Assembly (NCBI GenBank): GCA_963931865.1
Contig: OZ007513.1
Coordinates: 13,033,894 to 13,097,893, forward strand
Direction of reading: 5' to 3'
DNA length: 64,000 bases
DNA from: Axinella damicornis
Taxonomy: Eukaryota; Porifera; Demospongiae; Axinellida; Axinellidae
Shown piece after piece: positions 15,267 to 27,250 of this stretch. The stretch's first letter is position 1. Each line of letters opens with the position of its first letter. The translations under genes and the position numbers were made by a program. The notes below the pieces were generated by a model. That model was not told the origin of the DNA and made no database searches. It was given only the letters and a program-made list of their open reading frames with translations.

Positions 15267-15380
15267 CTATGTACACAAGGTTGTAGCATTTGTTTTGATA
15301 TTTTCTATGTACACAAGTTTGTAGCATTTGTTTTGATATTTTCTATGTACACAAGGTTGTAGCATTTGTTTTGATATTTT
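15267..15380. repeat. 38-bp repeat, three copies, after kinase stop codon
   Basis: Three near-identical copies of CTATGTACACAAGGTTGTAG plus CATTTGTTTTGATATTTT lie just downstream of the kinase stop codon, probably within its 3' UTR. Confidence 0.95.
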
Positions 15381-16867
15381 GAATACTGCTCTCAATATTG
15401 GAAGTACAAATATTTAATACTGTAGTTATCAGCTATAGTTAGTATAATTGCAGTGTTTGGAGGAACGTTTGAAATCATTTTACTTACTAAATATATCTGA
15501 GGACAGGCACTTACCAAATGCTTGAACATTCCAACTGCTGATTGGGCTGTTGTAGAACTATAGCTAGGTGTTCATAATTATATACATGACAATGGGAGAA
15601 GGCATGTGTATCCATGCAGCTGTGCCCAATATAATGTCAAGTGTTCAAACCGCAATTACATACTGCATGTATAGGGTATAGCTAGGATACAGTCATTTAA
15701 GGTAGTAAACATGGGTATCGCGATCGATCTCCGAAACCAAGTTGATGGATAAATGGGCAGCATCAAAGCGTACACAAGTTTCAGCAATACTTTGCATCAA
15801 ACTGCTCCCTCTGCTTGAAAATGCCCTAAAACTCAATTTTAAGGCCCTCTACGAAACTGAAAATTTGGACCCTCTCCAAGGCCCCACCCACACTCTGACC
15901 CCATCATCAATACACACACAAAACAGGCCCAAAAACTACGGATGGATTTACCACCTGCTCTCCTCACTTGCAGGCTACAGCCCAAAACTCACTGCCACCC
16001 TCAAAAACAGAGGTTTGGCTACCCTAGGCTTTCAAAACAAATTCCATGCACACCAACTAAAACCGACTCAAGCCAAGGCCAGTTTCCAAAAGGTCAACCT
16101 ACACCCTGCAAAACTAGGGATGCTTTTCCACGTTCACCTCTCGGTTACAGAGTTTTGGCCACACATCTACTCCCTCTCACCAGCCTAGTCCAGCTACCAA
16201 ACCAGCCAAATTCGCCCTAACACGAAAATGGGCGGGGCCTGTAATGCCGAAAGGTCAACTCTCTAGAGTACCTTGGCCAGGGAGCTGTCGGAGGCTGTTC
16301 ACTTTCCAGGCTGTTCTTCAGCCACTTCAGCAGACCCACAAACATTCCTGCTCACTCCACCTAGCTATTCACACTCAGATAGCCCATCGCTACATTCAGT
16401 AAGCCAGAATAGCTCTTTACTTAAAAAAAAAAAGAAAAAAAAAAGAAAAAAAAGAGTGTTCAAACAAATCTTCAAGGTACCGCACGGCCACATCAGAGTA
16501 CCGATTTGAAACTTGAAAGGGCCGCTAGCCGCATCAAAGAGAGAAGCCCCCCTTGTTTATTCCGGTTGCCGCGCGCGCCATGGGAAAACGTAAACAGATA
16601 AATAACTCTAATTATTATATTCTGTAGAATCATACTGCAATCCTATTGGTCACTGTAGTGCTTATTCCCATGGAATAATTCACAATAATTATTCCATGGC
16701 TGAACATGACTTTTACAAGACAACAACAATTGTCTAAAAACAAACTTGACATGTGGACATGTAATTACCTACTGTAGCTAGGTAAGTACACAGTAATTGC
16801 ACAACAATCGCTGTATGATAGCTACTATAATTATGCATTCATTGCTGAAGTTCTGAATATAATAAAA
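15381..16867. other. Intergenic; open frame of unknown status and A-rich tract
   Basis: A 148-codon frame (15742-16188) has no recognisable domain. Its local composition (ACCCC-rich, CTC-rich) differs from its surroundings. An A-rich tract at 16421-16455 follows it, as would the tail of a retroposed sequence. I cannot show that it is a gene. Confidence 0.35.
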
Positions 16868-17013
16868 CAATTATTGCACGCTTCTGTGTTGGATATCAGA
16901 TTTATTACTACCCTTGGAATGCAATATTCCACTCGGCCTTCGGCCTCGGGGAATATTGCATTCCTCGGGTAGTAATAAATCTTGATATCCAACACAGTAG
17001 TGTGCAATAATTG
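16868..17013. mobile_element. Palindromic element of about 146 bp
   Basis: Arms beginning ATTATTGCAC and containing TGTTGGATATCA, GATTTATTACTACCC and GGAATGCAATATTCC fold back on themselves around GGCCTTCGGCC. It looks like a short inverted-repeat transposon derivative. Confidence 0.75.
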
Positions 17014-17934
17014 TTTAATAACCGTATGCGAGTGACATCACATTAATTATTCATGAGCAAAATTGCGCGATTTCGCCGATGCCGTGCTTCCTACCTTAAA
17101 CATCAACTAGCTACAACTATAAGCTGCCACTGAGCTGGCATTCAAACAAGCGTTCCCAAAACATGCTGCAGTTCCCGACACTGTTTTTAAATTTTTGGGG
17201 GAAGCTGGAGTGTTTGCCCCCCCCCCCCCCCCCCCCCCCCCCACCTGTATAGATAGAACCCTTCCTATGGACCTCGAACAAAACGTATGCATACATTCCA
17301 AACTGCATAATATGATATCTACATCCTGCCAGCATGCTTGTTTCTTTCTATGTGAGGAAGGTTGGGTGGGGTTTTTGCAGGAAATTAGGATAGCAGTTTG
17401 GGTTAACCCTATAGAAAGTGCAACATTAATGCTTAAGTGAGTGTATACTGGAGAATTCGAACATGATGACTACTGGTTGGTAAAGAGTTAACACCCTGCA
17501 TGTAAGTCTGAGGCCCTTTCAAATGACCAGCTCAGGTCATCTGTAAGATAGGAGAAATCAGATAACAGACCTCAAACCTAAGAGTACCCTTTGTCCACCT
17601 CACTCTCACTGTGCTACTGCAGGGAATACACAACAGTGACACAATGACAGGAAGTGCATAGAATAGTCACAGTAATTATAAATGATAGTTTCAGGAAACA
17701 AATTCCAGAAATGTGTCCACTACGTAATTATAGTACAACACGCATGGTGTAGTCATAATGGTAAGAAAGTTATAGAGTATAAATGTTACAAACGTGTGAA
17801 ATTACACTGCAAGAATGACTAATTATGGGGGGTGGCAAATATAATTGCTATGGAAAGAAAGTAGGTTCAAAGTGCAATCCTGAACTAACTGTCAGCAATC
17901 ACGCATAATATGTTCAACTATTGTAGCTAATACC
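17014..17934. other. Intergenic region downstream of the oxidase gene
   Basis: It contains a C-run of about 25 (17217-17242) and AT-rich sequence, probably including the 3' UTR of the leftward oxidase transcript. No other gene seen. Confidence 0.5.
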
Positions 17935-20454
17935 TTACGAAGTATATAAAACGTGCAGAACAAAGGTGTGAATGAGTGCACACACTAACAAATAAGAACT
18001 AGCTTCGAATTCATATGCAGCAGCTCCACATGTGGCAGGTGTCCTTGTAGTGTTGCCGGGATAGTCTGGATTGTGGTCTAACCAGTTGTAAAACTCTTGG
18101 AGGGTTGGTTCAAAGTTTCCACCAGTACGCATAGCTGGCGGTGACGGATTCTGGTTGGGTCGAGCTTCGTCAAGGACCAACGCCATTCCTTCCACTGCGT
18201 GGTTCTCCGTGTGACAGTGCATGAACCAGACGCCAGGGTTGTCAGCCACCATTGCAATGACAGCATAGCCACCAGCGGGAATGGTGACGGTGTCCTTACG
18301 AGGAGTACGTGGATCAATCTTGCCAGCAGCAACAGGATAGGAGAAAGCCCTCTGTGGAGCCCAGCCTGGTGATGTACAGGAATAGTCTGTTTGTCCCGGA
18401 ATAGATCCTCGTTGTACGTAATCACATTTGTTGATATTGGGTGGACGATTACACGCAATGTCTTCAGAAAAACAATCAACGAAACCAGTGGTGGAGTTAA
18501 TAGGTGGCAGGCCGATCTTAAGCACCCAGAAGCTGTGTCCGTGCATGTGTATCGGGTGGCCGAACGATCCATGCGGTCCAGCTACGGTATAAACCATCTG
18601 ATAGGTCTTCTGGTAATCAAGATACCTTGTGTGAACACAAGAACAGTTTGGGTTCAAAGGTGACAGTCTCACATTACTGCACATTCTGGGGTCAGTAAGT
18701 CCTTTGCAATATTCTGCATTGAAAATCTGTTGGAATTCCTCCTCACTGCTGGTCAACCCAGGAGGAACCGATGGAAAGCTCATGGTACGACCATTTATGG
18801 AGCTCTGAAATGCTACACCTTCAGTTCCAAACTGGAAGAAGATCTCTTCATCAGCGGTAGCTTTTGGAAGTATATTGGTGGGAGAAGGAAGGATAAGCCG
18901 AAGCGAGTCCACATATATACAGGTTTGTAGGTACGCACTGTGTATATTCCATGGACAGTTCATTACTGTACAGGGATTGGATGAGGTACAGGTGGAGTTG
19001 ACAGGGACAGAGTTTTCCTTGATGCTCACGTAGTCTGCTGAAGTTGGTAGTGAAGATTCTGGTAAGTTATAGTGGAGTATTGCTTCAGCTGCACGGTCTA
19101 GAAGCAGGCGGTAGGGAGGTGGGCCGGTCGGGTTGTCCTCAATCTCCTGTGCTTCACCTCGCATCCAGTAGTCACTCTTGCTGCTACTACCACTGCCACT
19201 GCCACCGCTAGTCGTATTCTTAGTGATGAGCAGGAAGTCATATCGCTCTCCCGAATTAAGGACAATATAGTCCACAAGCACAGGGTCAACCCAGTACCCA
19301 TCTGTCCCCACAACCCAGAGCTGATGTTCATCTATTGAGAACCGGAAGAGGAAATTATTGATGGCTCCGATCAGACGGAAGCGGTACACTTGGCCAGGAT
19401 CTACACTGAAAATATGAAGACGTGATTTTAGATATGGATATTCATTACCGGGATGTTTGCCTTTTCCATTGATAAGTGCAGACCAGAATACGAAATTTCC
19501 AGCCTCTTTTCCGTCTGGTCCGCAGGTGAAAGCTTCGGGGGGATCGTCAGCGCCTGGAGGATAGAGACCAGAATTGCTATAGAACCGAATGGCACTTTGC
19601 AGCTGCGTGAAACCATCTATTGCCGCTTCTCGGTACCAGTCAGCTATGATAATTGTATGTTCAGCTGGTTTGTCCTGGTACTGCCTCAGGCCATTGGGCA
19701 GGGCCTGCCTAATTTGATTATCAATGTTCGGTCGCTCTCTGACGATCAGTGCTCCAAACAGACCATCTGATCGTTGGACTCCAGTGTGAGAGTGGTACCA
19801 GTGGGTACCGGAGGGGCTCGCCTTGAAGATGTAGCGGAAAGACTTCTGTGGATCAATTGCATGTTGTGTAATGTGTTGCACACCATCCATGAAGTAGCTG
19901 TTGTACTGGAACATGCCATGCCAGTGGACGGAGACGGTCTCCATTTGGAGCCTATTGCTCACATTCACCACAACAGTCTGGTCAGTCCACACAGTCAACG
20001 AGGGACCAGGGACCTGTCCATTCACTGCAACGAAAGGTTTGAAGGTGCTCCCATCAAAGGTGTATACCGGGGCACACTCAGTGAGGTCATCTTCGGTGGA
20101 ATTGGGACAAAAGGGATGCCTCGGCCCTGTGTGTCCATACAGCTTGCCATCCTCACCAAAGTAGTAAAGACGTCCTAGTCGAACCAGTTCACCAAAAGTA
20201 TCATCAATGTAGTATCTGGTGAAGCTGTGGAACAGTTGGATAGACAAACTGAAGACACACACGTCAGCATCTTGGCGACATTCGCAGGAGGTTGTCCTGG
20301 AGTTGCATGGAACATTGTGAATATCGAGGGTGGATGCGTCAACTGCAGCTGAGACCCAAGCAGTTGGGAGGAGGAGGGCGAGGAGGAAGAGGAAGGTAGG
20401 AGCCATGGTCACTGCTACACTCCTGAGGGCAGACAAAATGTTTGCTCTGTTCAA
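17935..20454 (-). CDS. Laccase-type multicopper oxidase, intronless
   Basis: A single 839-codon frame. The start may be Met1 or Met17: the sequence after Met17 (MAPTFLFLLALLLPTAWVSA) is a clean signal peptide, so Met17 is favoured. All four copper motifs of three-domain oxidases are present: HWHG (177-180), HWYHSH (218-223), HPIHMHGH (633-640) and HCHTENHAVEGM (746-757), where Met757 is the axial type-1 position. The enzyme should oxidise phenolic or metal substrates and reduce oxygen to water outside the cell. It has a Cys-rich N-terminal extension of about 100 residues before the first cupredoxin domain. The hydrophobic C-terminus (YLLVCALIHTFVLHVLY) suggests a GPI or membrane anchor. The lack of introns contrasts with its neighbours and is compatible with retroposition or an old transfer. 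The substrate is unknown. Confidence 0.93.
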   Translation of the reverse strand: MNRANILSALRSVAVTMAPTFLFLLALLLPTAWVSAAVDASTLDIHNVPCNSRTTSCECRQDADVCVFSLSIQLFHSFTRYYIDDTFGELVRLGRLYYFGEDGKLYGHTGPRHPFCPNSTEDDLTECAPVYTFDGSTFKPFVAVNGQVPGPSLTVWTDQTVVVNVSNRLQMETVSVHWHGMFQYNSYFMDGVQHITQHAIDPQKSFRYIFKASPSGTHWYHSHTGVQRSDGLFGALIVRERPNIDNQIRQALPNGLRQYQDKPAEHTIIIADWYREAAIDGFTQLQSAIRFYSNSGLYPPGADDPPEAFTCGPDGKEAGNFVFWSALINGKGKHPGNEYPYLKSRLHIFSVDPGQVYRFRLIGAINNFLFRFSIDEHQLWVVGTDGYWVDPVLVDYIVLNSGERYDFLLITKNTTSGGSGSGSSSKSDYWMRGEAQEIEDNPTGPPPYRLLLDRAAEAILHYNLPESSLPTSADYVSIKENSVPVNSTCTSSNPCTVMNCPWNIHSAYLQTCIYVDSLRLILPSPTNILPKATADEEIFFQFGTEGVAFQSSINGRTMSFPSVPPGLTSSEEEFQQIFNAEYCKGLTDPRMCSNVRLSPLNPNCSCVHTRYLDYQKTYQMVYTVAGPHGSFGHPIHMHGHSFWVLKIGLPPINSTTGFVDCFSEDIACNRPPNINKCDYVQRGSIPGQTDYSCTSPGWAPQRAFSYPVAAGKIDPRTPRKDTVTIPAGGYAVIAMVADNPGVWFMHCHTENHAVEGMALVLDEARPNQNPSPPAMRTGGNFEPTLQEFYNWLDHNPDYPGNTTRTPATCGAAAYEFEASSYLLVCALIHTFVLHVLYTS

Positions 20455-21102
20455 TACATGGCTAGTAATGCATAGCTATAGTCCTATGTGCACACATTTT
20501 CTATACTATATTGTCTCAGTAGCAAACCATGTGTGGCAGCTGTACATAGCTAGGTGGGTTTGCAATTGCAGGTGCTGGCTTGATTGATTCATGTGTACGA
20601 GCTGCTCGTATACAGCCACAGTATCCCATGGAATAATTGTTGTCCCAAAAGTACATTAATATGCAATGTGTGATGTTCAGAAGCACATTCAACAATGTGA
20701 CATGCTGAGAAGTACAACTGATGACACAAGCTACCGGTGTAAACTACCACATTGAATGAGGCTATACTGGACCGCACTAAGCCCAATTGCTTCCAGAACT
20801 CGGATTCAATCCGACTATAACAGTGTGTGTAATAATATTATGTGCAACCCTTGATCATTATATCACTGTAGCATTGTCCCCTTCATTTCCATTGCCTCGT
20901 TTAATTTGTGTAAAGTATTGTGGCATGCCACGCCACAACTACACAACCGTAAAGCTTTTACGAGGCCATTTGAATGCATGTCTCAAATGTGTCCACCTGA
21001 AACGCTTCACAAACATAATTTTTGTTATCAGTATGTAGCAACTCTGCAATCAGCTGTTGACACATTGTGTGAATCCCCCAAAAGGTTGCCATAATATTGT
21101 TC
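20455..21102. other. Upstream region of the oxidase gene
   Basis: No gene recognised. It should include the promoter and leader of the leftward oxidase gene. No TATA box stands out. Confidence 0.4.
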
Positions 21103-21450
21103 TGGTGACAGCATGCCGGCCTGGTGACAGCATGCCGGCCTGGTGACAGCATGCCGGCCTGGTGACAGCATGCCGGCCTGGTGACAGCATGCCAGCCTGG
21201 TGACAGCATGCCGGCCTGGTGACAGCATGCCGGCCTGGTGACAGCATGCCGGCCTGGTGACAGCATGCCGGCCTGGTGACAGCATGCCGGCCTGGTGACA
21301 GCATGCCGGCCTGGTGACAGCATGCCGGCCTGGTGACAGCATGCCGGCCTGGTGACAGCATGCCGGCCTGGTGACAGCATGCCGGCCTGGTGACAGCATG
21401 CCGGCCTGGTGACAGCATGCCGGCCTGGTGACAGCATGCCGGTCTGGTGA
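21103..21450. repeat. 19-bp minisatellite (GGTGACAGCATGCCGGCCT), about 18 copies
   Basis: The array is almost perfect, with one GCCAGCC variant. It ends beside CTCTGGTTCGATTCCAGGG, which resembles a tRNA B-box. All frames are open because 19 is not a multiple of three and the unit lacks stop codons on one strand, so the long frames here are not genes. Confidence 0.97.
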
Positions 21451-22387
21451 TAGCCTCGGAGCACTCTGGTTCGATTCCAGGGATGGAGCATTGGAAGTGT
21501 CTACTGTACCACAGAAATGCAGTATAGCTAGATGCTGTTTGATTATTGTATTGGTACTGGCGCACTATAGCTGTATGGATGAGATAGCTAGTCTAGCTAT
21601 GACACTTAAAGTGAAACTTTGATCCGGTAGCGGAATAACACTTTGGTAGTCTTCTTCAGGGAATGCATAGCCATACATCTGTGGTTAACACCTTCATTGG
21701 GTTAAAGTTATTGTTGAAGTTTGAGTGAGATCATGCATGTACACCTGTCTTATATAATTGAGCTACATGGGTTGGACCGTCACCGTTGGAGTGTACGTAT
21801 GGTTCCCATGCACATACAAGTTTTTCACAGTGATTTGAAGCACCGTGCACGATCTGAAGTCTCCTAGTACATGCAATGATGTAATGGACGAGTTCATAGA
21901 ATCTGATAGTAAAAGTGCACTACAGTAGTTCTCACTGCACCTCTAATGCAACTGCAGTAGCAATAGACTGTAACAGATAGCTTACAGTGAGTCACTCACA
22001 CTTACACATCAGGAAGCAACGTAGATTATACAGACTGCATGCAGAATTTGAGCAATAATACTTTCAAGAAGTGTAGCTATGTTTTGCTATTGCAGATGCC
22101 TCCCCCGCCCTCTGACATATCTCTGCACTAGCAGCAATTTGGAATCAAAACTGGAGTTAGTATAACCTTCTACCTTATCAGTGCCAAAGTCACGGGGAAC
22201 TTGGCAACATCAACTAACCAGGGTTGTTGCACTGCACATTACAGCAATTAGTTACTAACCAGTGTTGTTATACTGCAGGTTACAGCAATGTATTAGTTAA
22301 CCACAGTTGTTACAACTGCACGTTCCGCTGTGATTCTCACAAACACAGGTTACAGGGCATGTGCAGTATGTGGATGCAGCCACATGA
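21451..22387. other. Intergenic sequence, no gene recognised
   Basis: A possible tRNA-like B-box (GGTTCGATTCC) at about 21467-21477 has no matching A-box at the expected distance because the minisatellite occupies that side. Otherwise there is only AT-rich unique sequence. Confidence 0.4.
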
Positions 22388-22745
22388 CAGCATGCACGGA
22401 AAACAGTACACAGAGTATAAAATGCACTCACCAGCTAGTGCAACAACCTCCACTGTGGACAGTCACTGCAGACACACCAGTGCAACAACCTCCACTGAGG
22501 ATCGACAGTCACTGCAGACACACCAGTGCAACAACCTCCACTGAGGACAGTCACTGCAGACCCACCAGTGCAACAACCTCCACTGACAGTCACTGCAGAC
22601 GCACCAGTGCAACAACCTCCACTGAGGACAGTCACTGCAGACGCACCAGTGCAACAACCTCCACTGAGGACAGTCACTGCAGATGCACACTGGACTAGTG
22701 AGGCATGGGCATGCTTGCTTATTTAATTGTGCATGCCAGGATGTG
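22388..22745. repeat. 42-bp minisatellite within a duplicated segment
   Basis: About six copies of a unit containing CAGTGCAACAACCTCCACTG and AGGACAGTCACTGCAGAC. The flanks (AACAGTACACAGAGTATA before, ATGCACACTGGACTA and CCAGGATGTGCAACACCT after) match those of a single-copy version at 27105-27250. Confidence 0.9.
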
Positions 22746-23143
22746 CAACACCTCATCACTACTCAGTCAGCTACTCATTGCATTCCTGGTTAAGGTGACG
22801 GTTACGCGTTGTACCCACGCACTACTAGTACTGCAAATCCTTGCGTGAATATACTTAACGTGATGCCATAATTAAGTATGTGGTCAGATCACGCGAGGAG
22901 GTTCTGCGGCTTCTGTTTGGAAAAGGAAGTTCTCTCCTACGCGCTCTGAGCTCTGTTGTGTGTGAGGCACCAAGGAACATAACAGTGGAAGACAAATTTC
23001 TACGTGAGTTGTGTACCATGTAATAGGTTGTGTAGCTATGTGTAGAGATACATGACAAGTGTAGCTAATACTGTGGAATGGAAGCACAAAACTTAGGATA
23101 TAACAAGTTATGAATAGTGGCCAGTAAAGTCAGAGAATACAGT

Positions 23144-25846
23144 CTATGGGTAAGAATCTGTTGCTGGCTCCCTGATCTCACCCTTGCCTTTCATTGGACA
23201 AGCAAGCTCAGGCAAAAGAGCATGAAAGTAAAAGTGTTTAAGCTTAGGTAGCTGTTGTTGCCACCAGTCCTGATCCCTCTGTATACGTTCTACATGGATG
23301 GCTTTATTCGTCCGTACAACAAAGTCACACCAGTGAACATTGCAGCAGTACAGTTGGCATTGTATCTGATAGTAGTAGTCGTGTCGTCTTTTGAGTTTGT
23401 AAGTGATTTACCCCTCCTCTTCTTGCCTTTCCAAACAGAACGTTTTCAAGTTTTCACAAGCTTCAGACAGCGTCAGGTCTCTGGCAGAAAAAGGATTCTT
23501 GTACTCAGCTATTCCAAGAGGTTGGAGTGCATCAGGATCTTGAACCCTATCATCAGGACTAGCTGCCAGCCAGGGGTTCTCTAAACTGATAACAAGTCCC
23601 GTCTGTTGTGTCCTCAAGCCTGGATGACCCCTCGGCTGCTGGTATGTTATGTACTGCTGCCTTGCTATCTCCTCCATGTTTGTGCCGTATCTCGTTGCCT
23701 CATTTCCTCTAAATTTACTGTATAGGAACTCTTCCACCTTTTTACTTCTCTTCGTAGTTTTTTTCATCTTCACTATCCCACCAACACGGGATGCAGTAAT
23801 ACGCTTTGTTCTCTCAGTCATCCATCGTTCACTTTCACTCTGTTGACGTGTATCCCTTTCGATGTCATCACATTGCTCCTTTGTAACTGCTACCCTTGTC
23901 TCAATGAAGCTGGTCTTCATTTCTTCAAGATACTCTGGCGATACATCATTAGTGATGTCGTCAGGTTCAATGCCATTGTCATGGCGACTGTAAGCTTTGC
24001 GAGCTGCAAATGAGTTGTCATTTCGGGAGTACTTGCTCCGTCGTCGGCTACCCTTTGCCTCTTCAGTGGCTTTTCGTTTTCGGTCTTTGTCAGCTTTCTT
24101 AGCAGAAGATTGTGCTGTGTCCACGAAAACCTGGTTAGCTGGAGAGCTGGTCATTTTCTCCCAAGTTGAGGGTCCCCAGCATTTTCCCAGGTTCTTCTGT
24201 AGCCCGGCTCCAGTGCAACGATGCTCCCATGATCCGCTTTGGGAGCGATTGATCACCTTCCCCCCGTCAAACTTACATCTTATCTGCATCCAGTTTTCTG
24301 CTAGATTTGTTGTGAAATTCTTGATTAACTGACGTGCTTTTCCAACAAGCCTGCTGACAAGAACTTGTATGTCATGCATCAACTGGGGATTTAATTCAGC
24401 TGGACCCTCTCCACCACATCGCGTTTCCTTTTCAGTAGCTGCATCCTCAGCTAAAGTTTCGTCCCACATCCTCTCCTGATCTAGAATAGTGCCTGCAGAT
24501 GCTGAACATTAAAAAAAAAGAGTGGTTATTGTCTCTCATGTATGCTTGTTTTCTCTTATTGGTTACAGGAACTTACTTAGGAGGTCGTCTGTACTCTCAG
24601 GTTGACTACTCTCCCCAGCCTCATCAGTCCCACGATCACCACCTTCACCAGCCACACAAGTTCCACTACCAGAGCTTTCAGATGAACCCACCACACTCTT
24701 CTTTGCGGACAGGCAAAAGTCTGGACTGCACCTATCGTGGTGGCCAAAGCAATGGTATGGGCCATTTTGGAGGTCTCGTTCAAGCAGCTTTATGGCTTTG
24801 GTCATGTCCTGCTCCTTGCTCCTCATCTTAATGGCACAACGAGCAGCACTGGTGAGTCGGCAGCGCATTTTCTGTGTCAGCCCTCCCCTACCTTTGTAGG
24901 TTGTTTTCTCTTGCACTAATTTCTCTAACGCACCCCGGTAGCACTTGCAGGCGTGGTTAGCACACTCCAACTTGCTGATATACCTTCCCCACCCAGGTAC
25001 ACTCTGGATCAGCATCGGATATACCGAACTATCTCCGTCCCCCACAAACTTGATGTACCGGACACCATGCACCGCTTCTGCCTGTTTGAACCCTTCCAGA
25101 ATTATGTCAGGCTCCATCTGGGATGACGACTCATCCCAGTTCTTGTAACACGAGTGCTGCTCCAAAGGAATTCCCTGGGTGCAAGCTGTGCAATATTTAT
25201 TCCGCACCCCAATGTACAGCAGCTTTCCTGTTGCCTGACCGATGATTATACCTACCCCTGACTTTGCATTGTAGGAGTGGCGGTGGGAGCGCTTACTCCA
25301 TCCTCCATCCACTACTACAGTAATGGCTGGAACCCCTTCATGAAAGTCGCCTCTCTTCTCTGCCAGTTCTTTCTCCTGCTTGCCGGCCTCCACCATCACC
25401 TCTTGCAGCTGCTCTCGCCACCACTCACCAATGTCCCTCTCGGTATGGATGAAGTTTTTGGCAGACATGACTGGAACTCCAAGTACACCCATTGTCTCCT
25501 GAAGACGTGAATGACCACCACCAGTTGTCATTTGACCCCAGACAGCTGCGAGATTGCACTCCCATCGATGGTTACCTTTTGGTCCTTTCACTTTGCGTGA
25601 TGTCTCAAGCGGAATAGTGTAGTTGCATTTTGAGCAATGGGTTGAAATGATGGATGCAAGCCCAGCCCTCGTCTCCCCAGTTAAGACAATGTCACCCCCA
25701 CATTGTGCTCCATGTACTGTCAAGTGGTTGATGTACTCTTGCAGTTTATCTATAGGTTTATGATCCTTGAACCCTGCATTGCAACACTTCCTTGTGTGGA
25801 GGTACATTTTGGAGATACCTTCTGTTGATACTTCTCGGCATGCCAT
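23144..25846 (-). mobile_element. Mutator-like transposase fused to YqaJ nuclease, with nonsense codon
   Basis: Exon 1 (24577-25846) encodes a Mutator-like transposase domain: a Cys pair region (HCSKCNY), the DG motif VVVDGGWSKRSHRHSYNAKS, RNKYCTAC and FVGDGDSSVYP. A donor A|GTAAGT and an acceptor CTGCAG|GC join it in phase to exon 2 (to 24492). Exon 2 encodes a basic linker and then a YqaJ/lambda-exonuclease fold: TASRVGGIVKM, YGTNMEEIARQQY, WLAASPDDRV and the catalytic-type IAEYKNPF. An in-frame TAA at 23408-23410 breaks the domain. The same frame then continues with typical YqaJ C-terminal sequence (RRHDYYYQIQCQLYC, DQDWWQQQLPKL) to a second stop at 23144. It therefore looks like a transposon gene inactivated by one nonsense change, unless there is a sequence error. 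Terminal repeats of the element were not located. Confidence 0.85.
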
Positions 25847-27104
25847 CTCCTTTTGAAGACATGACGATGGTTGTTCCGACTGTTGCGTTTATTCTTGATA
25901 CTTCCCATATTTTACAGTTCATGTCTAGTGTCATGTATTCTACCTACAAAGTATTACCAGTATACCTAAAGGCTAGCTACGGTGTCCTATACTATTTATA
26001 TACTTGTAGTGATTGTCTTGGAGGAATTGCACTGGGTAGTTCCAAGTTGTTTCACTAGCTTTTTGCTCAGTTCTTTGCACAGAGAAGCTCCAACATCCAC
26101 ATTGCCCGCTAAAACTTTCAGAAATACGCGTGGGTGGGCTGTAATTACCATTGTATACTCAGCTGGATTTGCGGTTTGCAAAACCGCACGCTACCTTGAG
26201 CGCGCAAGTTTCTTTTTATGCGTCAATTTTTAAGCTCTGAAGTCACATGTGGACCGTATTCTGTCAACGTTTCAATTGTACGGACTCCGGGGAAGGGCCA
26301 GAGTGTAAAAAGTTCGCCTTGGTAATTACCGTTCGTGAATTACAAAGCCGGATGCAACTGCTTGTCGCAAGAATCTCGGTTCACACGAAGGAAAAACGAT
26401 TCTCGCACAGCGCACACTTACCAGGAAGGGAAAACAGGCGATTCAGGCCCTGTAGTGGATGAAGCTCTGGCGCTAGGTGGTGATTTGCATAGCTGCTGGG
26501 GTAGAGTTGTGGCAAAAAATGACGCATAAAATTGATCGTGACGCTATGTAGCCTACCGACATTCTTACCCGTAGTTCGTCGTAACTGGACTTAGTAGTGC
26601 AGCTTCCACGGAACTGCAGTCTTTGGTGTCTCGAACTATACCTTGTGTGGTCGCCTAGCGTTTTTGCCGAATCCAGTATTACTGTATATATTTTTATGAA
26701 TAATTAATTAGCTCGAACATCTCCGTCACCATGAGCCAAGCATATTAGCTAACAGATGGACGCATAACTTACTAATTGGGTGAGTAGCTAACAGATGGAC
26801 CCATAACTTACTAATTGGGTAGCTACCAAGCACACGCATAATTATATACTTCAGCTGGTAGACAAGTGTCTGCCTTGCTTTTACGGTACGGGTTTGTTCT
26901 TTATGAAGTGTGACAGAATTTGAAGGAGTGACTCTTTGGAATGGTAGATGGTAGACATGTTTGTCCATTCTCTTCATGGTACTTACACCAGTTAGGTATG
27001 CATCATCTGCTGGTTAGTTTGCAGTGCATGGGAGTTCACTGAAACCAGGGTAACCACTCTATGCGATATTTTAACTGAGTAGTTTTTCGCAGTGGGCAGC
27101 ATGC
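25847..27104. other. Region upstream of transposase gene, no gene recognised
   Basis: It may contain the 5' end of the transposon. A short direct repeat (AGCTAACAGATGGACSCATAACTTACTAATTGGG) of two copies lies at about 26746-26820. No exon is supported. Confidence 0.45.
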
Positions 27105-27250
27105 ATGCAAAACAGTACACAGAGTATATAAAATGCACTCACCAGCCAGTGCAACAACCTCCACTGTGGACAGTCACTGCAGATGCACACTAGACTAACA
27201 GGCTTAGCTACATGATTGTACATACCAGGATGTAGCACATGTACAACACC
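27105..27250. repeat. Single-copy counterpart of the 22388-22745 repeat segment
   Basis: AACAGTACACAGAGTATA, CACTCACCAGCCAGTGCAAC and TGGACAGTCACTGCAGATG occur in the same order and orientation as at 22388-22745, but with only one repeat unit. The two copies flank the transposon gene as direct repeats about 4.7 kb apart. Confidence 0.8.

Noticed and set aside
15742..16188. 148-codon frame before an A-rich tract
   Set aside because: Could be a retroposed fragment but shows no motif to name it; kept only as a note.
21462..21485. tRNA gene suggested by GGTTCGATTCCAGGG
   Set aside because: No acceptor stem, anticodon arm or A-box; the 5' side is minisatellite.
20958..21565. 170-codon frames with GMLSPGRHAVTRPACCHQ repeats
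   Set aside because: 19-bp minisatellite read three times per cycle; not a protein repeat.
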